Source: Carposina sasakii
Taxonomy: Eukaryota > Arthropoda > Insecta > Lepidoptera > Carposinidae
NCBI GenBank assembly: GCA_014607495.2
Contig: CP053155.1
Location: 4,030,001-4,094,000, forward strand
Direction of reading: 5' to 3'
DNA: 64,000 nucleotides
In this document: positions 45,890-55,800 of the stretch, piece by piece
How the letters are laid out: each line of letters starts with the position of its first letter
Numbering within the stretch: the stretch's first letter is position 1
Made by a program: the position numbers and the translations under genes
The notes under the pieces: model-generated
The model's database searches: none
The model's input: the letters and a program-made list of their open reading frames with translations, nothing else
What the model was told of the DNA's origin: nothing

Positions 45890-46060
45890 CTACATGTCCT
45901 TCCGTGCATATCGTAAGATTCGACTAAAGAACTCGGGTATTCTCTTAGACGATAAGCTAGTAACGATTCAAAGGTGGATGTGGGTTCTCCTATATGATCC
46001 TGTAAGTCTATCTACCGCATTTCTGGAATTTATCCGTGTATATGTATGTCGATATTTACG
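45890..46060 (+). repeat. Dispersed repeat family C, copy 2
   Basis: Same block order as 45008-45230, diverged: TCCTTCCGTGCATATCGTAA, AAGAACTCGGGT, ATGATCCTGTAAGTCTATC. Confidence 0.6.
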
Positions 46061-46102
46061 TAGGTAAGTAGGTATTATACATATAAATTACCATACCATA
46101 TA

Positions 46103-46557
46103 CAGGGTGTTTGTGACAGCCAGGCAAATATTGATACCATAACTTCAGACTATGATTCCGAGGCAGAAATCACTGAAAATTTTCGCAGGTAAAATCCAAA
46201 ATTTTCCGACGTTTTTTTTTATATTTTAAGAAAAATAAAATAGTTTAGTTTGCTTAATTAGGCCTTAGATAATGACTAAAATTTTAATAAATAAAATTTT
46301 AAGTAAAAGATGATTTTAAAAAAATTGCCTTCAAAAAAGTTCAAATAACTGATCAACCCAAATGGAAAGTTACAAGAGATTAAAAAAACAGCAATGTGTC
46401 ACACAATAACCAAATTAGCCCATTTAATTAGTCACTCATATAATTAGTCAATCAAATCAAAAATACATTTCCTACGAGTAATAACACTGTCGTATAACTT
46501 AAAACAATGGTACTTGTTCAGCATTTCAGTATTTGCCTGGATGTCACCTACACCCTG
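46103..46557. mobile_element. 455-bp TA-flanked MITE with ~30-bp terminal inverted repeats
   Basis: Left end CAGGGTGTTTGTGACAGCCA..GGCAAATA and right end TATTTGCCTGGATGTCACCT..ACACCCTG are inverted copies with three mismatches, flanked by TA. No coding capacity. Fragments lie at 8790-8833 and 20520-20640. Confidence 0.85.
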
Positions 46558-48590
46558 TATTTAAGGAATATTATAATTTTAAGGTAAATCTTACCTCTGA
46601 AGGTAGCGTATATTTCAGGAAAACTGTAAATGTAGGTACATCCTACCTTGAATATCTACTGTATGTGGGTACTTTTAAGAAAGCTTTCTTAGCTTAAGAT
46701 AGCGACCGGCAACTTATGAATATTCTGTCTTCCTACGAAAGGCAAGCGCCGGGTACAGTTAAGTAAAAAACGCTTTTGGGTTTATAATAAAAAAATGTAC
46801 TGGCTTTAAATATTTAAGCAGATATCAGCCGGTTTCTATTTTCCTTTCTGGCATGATAAATCATGTTTTTTTTATAAGCTTGTCTTAAGAGAAGCAGTGG
46901 CCAGCATAGGATTTTTCCTCAAAATCTTACTCGATTTTTACAAAAAGTTTTAAAACAAGAGCAATTGAGAACTTTATTTATGAAGAGATAACTAGATAAT
47001 TGACCATCAGTAATTGAGATACTTACCTAACTACTAATTTCGATGAAATCTCTGAAAACAAAGGTAGATCGATGGCAAATCCGGCGATTGTCCAAAACCA
47101 ATTCAGTTTATTGGGAGTTTCGCTTCTGTTGCGTGTCGCCATGGATATATCTACTTTAGGTAGGTAGCTATAGATACTGAGGGATACCTATTTGTGAAAC
47201 AACCAATTTCTACGCTCACCAGAAAATAAAAGAAAGCGAAATTCATTAAGAAATAAAAATTTATTATTATCAGTTCAAATATCGTATTTACATTCTTTTT
47301 AAACGAGTAAAAGCACATTGTTTATACAATAAAATAAAAAAAGATTATTTAGTTAAAATGATCAGGACATTTTCGTGATAAAAAATAAAACATAGTTAAT
47401 AAGGTCTATTTAGCTAGAGTACAAATTATTGTAAATATAAATCTCATGAAGCCCGTGTACTTCAATGGCAACTCGATAGGACTGCTTAACTAACAAATCG
47501 TAACAACTAATATTTAAGCCAACTATATATGTACAGTATTCGTACCTCTGCGACGCGGCAGACATCAGTTCATTATACAAATGCATATTGTCTCTCTGTT
47601 AGAGGTCAACTTGCGCATTTTAACAACACTGGCCAGTAACTCGCTCAATATCATACCAATTCATAGGTAATTTGAGCAAGCTATTGGCGTGACTTACTAG
47701 CATATGCGGATAGTGACTGGCATGTGCGAGTTTGGAACTAGGGTGCATGGTGATGTGCAAAGTCGATAAAATGCGGAAGATAACGTCTGTACAGACGATG
47801 TTTGACATACAACATACATGTTACACTCACTCACTGTATATAAATGCTCCATTTAATCTAACATTTATGGTACAATATGCGCTAGGTGCCTCACTCAACG
47901 GGTGAATTATAAACCACACTCATATTTAAATTATTCAAATAACGTTCCATTCCACGAATGAAATTGTCCTAATTTAAAATTAACTTTTCAATTTCTTTCG
48001 CGATACGTCGACGCTGGACAAAATTCAACAAACCATATACACTGGAAATATTGCGTTTCGAGATATTATGCTAGGATTACTTACTAGTTTGGTGTTGTTG
48101 GAGCCTAATATGAGAACTATGCGACGGGGGCGTCTGATTTGTGACCTTCGGCTGAACGTCTCGCCATTAAGTCTATTACTGGGGTGACTGCGTGCGGCGT
48201 ACTAAGTAAAATGTCAGTTGATTCATGAATAATTTCTGCTACTGCTCAGGATTATGTTTCTACAAGTTTCGAATTAAATCTTGCTTCTGATTTAACTGTA
48301 ATTCATCATTTAAATTAATAAATTCCTACTGACATTTTGATTCTTTGTTACCCACCCACAATCACATGGTAACGGATCGACAAAAGCTTTCGACGATTCT
48401 ATTAACTTTCTCAACCTTCCCATTATTGTATTTATTTACAGCAAGACACCAATGGTATGACACTTGGGGACTTAGACAAAGAAGTATGACTCATTTACAA
48501 ATACGCAGATGTAATCACGTATGTGTAGACGGTATTTTGGTTATTTGTGGTAGGTTCTTGTCATTCGCATCTGCATCTGTCCCAGACGAA
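46558..48590. other. 2-kb gene-poor stretch
   Basis: No gene recognised. It could in principle hold distal 3' UTR of the minus-strand kinase gene, but nothing in the sequence shows this. Confidence 0.4.
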
Positions 48591-48754
48591 TTAAGAGTTC
48601 GTTCCCACTTATCGAATGTACCAGTAACAGCAGTACATTTTATATAAAGGTCTGACAACCGACAAGTGTGAAATGCTTCATGTAAAATGTTCTACCACTG
48701 GAACATTCGATAAAAATCTGAACAGGACTGTCGACAAGTGGGAACGAGCTCTTA
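48591..48754. mobile_element. 164-bp foldback MITE
   Basis: TTAAGAGTTCGTTCCCACTT..ATCGA and TCGACAAGTGGGAACGAGCT..CTTA are inverted ends; secondary pairing occurs inside. The TTAA at the left end hints at piggyBac-type targeting, but the right side reads CTTAT, so this is unproven. Confidence 0.75.
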
Positions 48755-51204
48755 TCCCGTCTACATATTGCACCTACTTTGGTAGAATACGGCGCATTGC
48801 AAAATGAGTCGTGTAGGTATGAGAAAATGCTTTAAAAAACTTAAAATGGCTCTCCTGTTAAATTGCAAAAACTGCAATTGTGCCTTTAATCTACTGTGAA
48901 AGTGACGTCCGCGGATACATCTGCCTATGTGTTGTGGCATTAGAGAAAACGAAAGTTTTTATAACAAATCCAGATATTATGTCGCTGCGTTTTGTTAAAG
49001 CCCCCATCCCAACAGTCAGTGAGGTACAAAGATCGCCCCCGACCCTGAAATGTGTCTATAGCTCGATACATTACATTACACTAACTTGTTCTACGCGCAC
49101 CAAAGTGAACCGCACACATTGACAACTCGACTTATGTAGGCATTTTATTTCTCCTAAACGACTCGAAAAACTGTTCTTTTGGCAGTGACTTTGAGAAAAC
49201 TACCATCAATGAACGGTATTTTCGTTATTGTGTTATGTTATTTATATGTTTTTGCCTAAAAATGGAAGTTCATTCAAGATTGTTATTGGTCGACGTGTAA
49301 GAGATTTTAGATGTCCCTAATTATATTCAAATACCAAGCGCACTTAATTTTGTAAAACTGTCGAAAATGTTATCAATTCAATTAGTTATTGCTATTTTAT
49401 TAAAAATTGTATTGACGACTTTTAAGAAACATTATACTATTTTTAGACTAGCATACGCTACTTTTCACGATGTTAAAGATACTAATTTTAGAACTGTTGA
49501 CATTACCTGATAATTACTACACTATCTACTGGCCCGAATCGGTGTTCAGTTGAATGACCATGGGCTCTAAGCAGGATTGTTTACGTTGTGGGAGGAGAGG
49601 AAGACACCACTTTAAAGAGTATAAAGCGACATCTCGCTTACACTATGAAAATAGTCATGCTATTAGAATTCCTGGTTACCCCGCTGGATTAATAAAAAGT
49701 CAGCAAAAGTTTATACTTTTCTATAATTTATTTATTATGTAGGCTCCAAAAATTGGTTAATTCTTAAAACTAAATCACCTCAAGTTGCCAATGCGTCGGC
49801 GAGCTACTTCAATCCGCCCTACCTTACACAGTGAGGGACCTAAAAATTTGACTAAAAAATTGTATTTTACTAGACTCCCTAGACGGTACTCCACCTACTC
49901 ACAGAAAATTTAATTTTAATTACTTACAGTTTCAATAATTTATCGAATTCCCTATCGATTACAATTTACAGTAGGACGGTCCCACACTTCATAAATTTGA
50001 GATCTGTCAAAGATATTACATTAATTTTGGTAAAACATTCGCTTTCAATTCACATCGTATCACTGGATGCAGTCGATTGCTCGCTTGTGTGCTATCATTT
50101 ACAAGGGCGTATTCGAAACGAGCTTATTATCGGGTAGACTTTATAAAATAACATGTAATATGAACACTTTACTTTATTATTAACTAGCCACTAACCCACG
50201 ATAACGTCTGCGTAAACTTTAGAATTCCCTTTATATTACCTACCCTCCCTTGTAAATTTCCAGAAATCCCGTAGTCTTGCCTCAGCGTTGATCAATCTGC
50301 CAGGACATGTTACTTTATAAGTATATAATAGATCTTCAAGATACACGATAATAATCTCGTCTCAGATAAGCCTTCTGTGTGTGAGAAGCTAAGCAAGCGT
50401 GCGGTCGGTCACGCACACACCTCCACCACAAAACTTTTTATTTGAGCACCGTGGAAGGAATGTGTGCATGAGGTTCAGATGAATGCCAAAATTTATAAGG
50501 AGTAAACCTCTACCATGAGTCGACGTAAGAAACGCTTTGTGAACGAAAAGCAGAGAAAAATTTAGAGAATCTACTTACGCCAGATTAGGAAGTATGTTTA
50601 TTTATACAGAAAATAAATCTAATTATTTGCTGTAATATCAAGAAATGACTCATGGTAGCGGATCTGAGACAAATAACAATATTGCTTTAAGACTGCATTA
50701 GAATAAAGAGCGACAATTTATTCACTTAGTACATATAAATAAATATCTTAAAATTTTTTACCAAATTATGAGCATATTCCAGCATAAAAATCTTTTAAAA
50801 TAACACATCATATTTTCTTTCTCAATTATAGATACCTATACATGGCACAGTGCTCTGTTTATTTATATATAATTATATTTATACACATTTAATTCGTACA
50901 CTTGATACCTATCAGTTACCTTGTCACCATAGAATAATTGAATATGGATGGACATTATTAGAAGCTTATCAAGCGCTAACGACCTTCGAGACACTGCCTG
51001 CTCCAGAACCGACAGGAAAACTACTAAAAATAGGCAATACTCGTATGCATTTTCATGTACATGAATTCACAGCCAAGATCTATTAACAATACACTGATGC
51101 TATATTAGTATTTTAAAACTTTACACACTATATTTGTTTCGAAGTACAATTGAATAGAAAGATTGGATATAAATAGGTATTATCATAGCAACTTATCACT
51201 GACG
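48755..51204. other. 2.4-kb gene-poor stretch
   Basis: Short frames only (48880-49122, 49554-49742, 50850-51086), none with a recognisable domain. Confidence 0.45.
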
Positions 51205-51315
51205 GATCATTTACATCAGTGCCCGCTATACTAAACGTGGCTAAGGGATCACGTTTATGCTCCTGCAGTTCTAGCTACCACATTACGGGAACACAGCCCG
51301 TACGCACATGTATTA
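51205..51315 (+). repeat. Dispersed repeat family C fragment
   Basis: TGCTCCTGCAGTTCTAGCTA..CCACATTACGGGAACACAGCCCGT matches the family C core. Confidence 0.55.
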
Positions 51316-51535
51316 TTATATCATAAGAAACGTCGATAGCATTAAAACTTTTCCACCTCCCATCATTAATTTCGTGTCGGCACTGGATCAGTTAGTGTGA
51401 CAAAGACCTAAGGGTCGGGACAGTCCGACGGATGGACAAACAATAATTTTAGCAGCTCGTACACACGTGTAACAACGAAATATGTATATGCATCTACTGC
51501 GTTATACCAATACATGGTTAGTACATCTATACATA

Positions 51536-51744
51536 TAATAAAATTGTAACGGATCGATGTTTGTGCACGCTAATCTCAGAAACGGCTGAACCGATTTCGA
51601 TGCAGTTTTCAGGAATATATTGCGACAGGTCCCACTAGGCTATATAGGCTACTTTTTATTCAGGGAAAATGTTTTTATCCCGGATAGTTTCGACATTTTG
51701 TTTTGTCTGCAGTCCACGCGGACGAGGTCGCGGGCGTCCACTAG
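51536..51744 (+). mobile_element. Non-autonomous Helitron 5 (209 bp)
   Basis: A|TCTATACATATAATAAAATTG start, GCGGGCGTCCACTAG|T end; plus-strand counterpart of the 33041-33376 element. Confidence 0.9.
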
Positions 51745-52572
51745 TAATTTATAAATCGAGCAATGAATACAGTTGGCTGAAAACTGTAACTTACAGAGTA
51801 ACCAAAACTGTTTTTTTATCGAGTAGATAGAAGCTACATTTTATTAGATACTATAAAATATTATGTTCGTTTCGTGCACACGTATGTACTAGCCCTCAAT
51901 GCGTTCCATATGCAAAACCTCTGGCATTCAATGCCGGAGCGAACGTTCGTAAACTTTACTTTAAAAGAGAAACTATCACGAAATTTTGGTCCGACGAGAC
52001 GCGACTCGACCAGATTTCGAGTGTTCATTAAAACTATAGGAATTGAAACGTACTAACTGTAACCGATATTACAGCAGACTGTCGAGACTTTTCATAGGAA
52101 AACAACAAGTTATCATTCAATAACTAGGCAATAAAAGCGTTGATTTAAAAGCAGTATAACAGTACTACAAAATTATTAAAGGACGCAAAAACTTTCGCTT
52201 AAAAAGTTACTGACTCAAATATCTGCTGACATTTTAATAAGTAATATAGAGAAATTATTTCATAATAGATTTTGCATTTTATTGATTGAAAAAGAACTTT
52301 AAATAATTAATTTATTTTATGTCTAAACTCCATTAAATTAACAGATTTTATGTAACGAAGTTAACGAAGTTTTCTAATCCATCAGTTTCATCACTGAAAC
52401 TGTATTTCACCAGATTGCATTTAAGAGTATCATTTGATAAATAAATTGGCAAATACATTTGTATATCGCGGCAACTTGATTTATTACTTATTTATTTATA
52501 CGACCGCGGGTACGAGTAAAATTATAATATTAATTGAGATGATTTATATACGAACACTATTGTGAACAATAT
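51745..52572. other. AT-rich stretch downstream of the kinase gene
   Basis: No gene recognised. Probably intergenic or distal 3' UTR. Confidence 0.4.
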
Positions 52573-52578
52573 TTTATT
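52573..52578 (-). terminator. Candidate polyadenylation signal of the kinase gene
   Basis: AATAAA on the minus strand about 250 bases after the stop codon, the first well-placed one seen. In an AT-rich region this is weak evidence. Confidence 0.35.
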
Positions 52579-52822
52579 CATTCATTTTAAAAATGATGAT
52601 TTCAAGACTAAATCAGTTAATTCATTTTTTGCGGGTAGATCTATCATAATTAACTGCACAAATATATTTGCCGTTTCACAAAAAATCATGTACTGGAAAT
52701 AAAAACTATTGTTAAATCAGAAGAACCTAGATTCTCAAATGTTCTCGACAGTCGACTCGCACGCATCGGGAACGCAACAGTAACGGATTGAACTAAACAC
52801 TTGCACTAAACTACTGGCGCAC

Positions 52823-52890
52823 TCACTTGATGGCCACATGCCGAGTCTCGTTGAGCAGGCAGATGCCTTCCACTGTAAATATTGATACCT
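52823..52890 (-). CDS. Eip63E: Kinase terminal exon f with stop
   Basis: Acceptor TCTCTTGCAG|AG. Completes GAG (E), then [21 protein letters not shown] and TGA at 52825-52823. SIFTVEG matches the C-terminal signature of the family. Confidence 0.95.
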
Positions 52891-55800
52891 CTGCAAGAGA
52901 TAAATAAATAGGTTAATAATATTTACACTCGTAAGCGCCATTTACATATGGGTAAAGGCAAAAGGCGCCATTATCTATTTATAGTTCCTTTTTCTGACAA
53001 AGTTCACCACATGGCACATGTGTAGGCAGTAAAAAAGACAATAATTATTGTGGTAACGCGTAGCGCATGGCACTGAGCATGCTCGGGAAGACTGTCTCAG
53101 TGAGCTTGAAGACCTGCGGAAGCTGTAAAAGGGGACCCCATCAGGTAGTTCCGTCAGTCGATGTGGTAGCGCACAAACTAACCCATGATGTTTCTAGAAT
53201 AATATGGCTGCAGTAACGTTTCGGGAGGCTGCCGTAAATACCCTATGCAGTTTGCCTAAACCTGAGGAACTGTAAAAAGGGGGACTCACCATCGGGCAGT
53301 TCCCTCATCCGATGCGGCAGCGCACCAAAGTATCCATGGTGCAACGCTCGGTGCGCCGCCAATCTTCTCGAAGGGTCCGGCTGCAGTAAGGCCTGCGCCA
53401 GTCGCTCGGCGTCCTTGCCCGCGTCGCGCACACGCGGGTAGGCGGCGCCGAGCGCGCGCGCCGGCCAGCGCCCCCAGCGCGCCACGTGCGCGCGCAGCCC
53501 GGGCAGGCGCGACACGCCCGCCCAGCTCTCCTCGGTCGGCGTGCCCACCACCTGCGTCACGTGCGCAAAGGTTAAACAGCGCGGTGCCAGGGTCGGTAAA
53601 GCAAGCCGGGACAAGAGCGTAATTACATGTGAGTCGGTAAAACAGCAAGAGGCTGCGTTATGGAGTGCCTAAGTAACTAGGCCTGCCCCCGTAATGGGTT
53701 ATGCCTAGTCTGAAGAAAATGTGGCAACACACACATACATACCACTTCCAGTTCAAAAAATTTCAGTAAGCGTTGATCGCTATAAATATACTATGAACGA
53801 TAGCCAATATGAAAGCTGCACCGGTAGCATGCGGCGTCCGCGACTCACGTATATCGCGCATTACATGGCGCCTAAATGTCGATATTCGCGACAAAATAAC
53901 GTTTCTTACTTTAAGCTGACATTGAAAACCGCGTCGCACCGAGCGCGGTATATAACCCGCGGTTGCGAGCATGCTGTTTAAATTCATGCGGGTTCATTTG
54001 TTCGAAACGCTATTTAGAAATCATATTCATGGCACAGTTTCCGAAAACAATTATTGAAAAAATAAAAATAAAAATGAAAAAGACTAACTGACTCCCCAAA
54101 TTAAAGAGATACTTATTGTGCTAGTGAACTAACCTTAAAGATCTTGTCAAGCTGGTCATGCGTGTCCCTGACCCCTGGGAACGTGGGCACTCCACACAGC
54201 ATCTCCACGAAGATACATCCCACGCCCCACATGTCCAGCGACGTGGAATACTCCGTGCTGCCCAGTAGCACATCTACAACAAATGCCGCACTTCAAAAGC
54301 TATACAGCTAGAGCAGTGTCTTAAAAAGCCTTTTATGCGCCCTGTGCGAGCTTCTATAACTGCGCCCTATTTAGTCCTGACTGATGCCTGGCCAAATGGC
54401 CATTTTTGCGCCCCCAGAGTCTACGCCTTGTACCTGGGCACCGGTGGTACCGCCCTATTTACGACATTGAGCTAGATATAACACTGTTGGCCGCGAGATA
54501 TTAGCCTACTTGCAAAGTAAGGTAAGGTCTCTATCTGAACCGTTAAAGAAGAAAAGTGGTGCAAACGAAAGTAGATGACCAAATTTCAATCGATCAGGTC
54601 AAGAGGACCCTAAACTGATGAGTGTACATAAAGAAAATCATAAATCAACGGCTTTAACAACAGCTAGACAGTTGTCACTACCGTAGAAAATGGAGCTTCA
54701 TGATCTCTCTGCCTTAAAATAATCGTAATTAAGTATGTATTAGAGTCACTACTCACCAGGCGGCCTGTACCACAGCGTGACAACTTCGTGCGAGTACGTA
54801 TGACTGGGCACCGACTTCGCCCGAGCCAGTCCGAAGTCTGCCAGCTTGAGCTCGCCGTGCGAACTTATTAGTAGGTTCTGGGGCTTCACGTCCCTGTGAC
54901 AAAACATACGAATTACAAAACTGTAATAATTTCGACATTTTGTTTTTTCTGCAGTCCACTCGGACCACAGATTACCCCCTAAAGATACCGCATTATTGCT
55001 GTTTTGCACTAGACAAAACTCACCAAATTAGGCGGTAGGAAGAGCAGGGGGGGTACCTTACACGAGTGCTGTGATTGGTTCTTTCAAGGCCAGCAATGTT
55101 CTATAGTGATATAGACGAGTCGATTTGCCATGCCGATAAATATATCGATGAAAAATATTGTTTGATGAAATATCATAAATATGTATTTACTATGTATAGG
55201 TATATCATAAATATAGTAAATACACAAAAAATCATGCTTTTTTTTCTACTTACAAATTTTTTTTGTGTTTTAATAAATACTAATATTATAAAGCTAGAGT
55301 TTGTAAACACTCTATATTGTAAAAATTGCATAATCACTTTTCATATAAAAAGTATTCTATTTGACTTTACCGGCACGTGGCTGCGAATTGTAATCGCCCC
55401 ACGTGGTCACTTGTTTGTTCACTTGTATAAAAGAGTGGGGTATTAGTGTAGTTCAGTGGACTTTTGTCAGTCGAAGTGTGACCATCAGACGAACAAGGTA
55501 AGATCTTGTCCTTTTTCTAAAGTTAGTAAATCAAAGGGGTACTTATGTTCGAATACATTTATTAAGATATAAATTGAGTTATCTAGCATATAAAGATAAT
55601 TGAATATACTGTGTAATATAAATTTAGTATAATTACAGGTACATATTGTATATTACAATTTTCTATATTGTACATATATGGTATTGGTTGTTTTAATTAT
55701 GTCTGTAAATGCTTCTTTTCCATAGCTTGTGTAATTAATTACATGTTCATTTAGTTGCTAAACATTGCTTCCTAGTATAAGCTTACTATAATAAACAAAC

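Noticed and set aside
48345..48647. 100-codon plus-strand gene
   Set aside because: Its 3' third is MITE terminal sequence and the rest has no recognisable domain.
53243..53614. Single-exon 123-codon kinase ORF
   Set aside because: It reads through the acceptor at 53551 and the donor at 53290; the family sequence and phases support exon e only.
54749..55009. ORF starting in Helitron sequence and reading into [10 protein letters not shown]
   Set aside because: The N-terminal part is intron/Helitron; the real exon starts at the AG acceptor at 54894.
55075..55446. 123-codon ORF inside the promoter-bearing insert
   Set aside because: Low-complexity, AT-driven frame without a transposase or other motif; it also ends beyond the predicted promoter.
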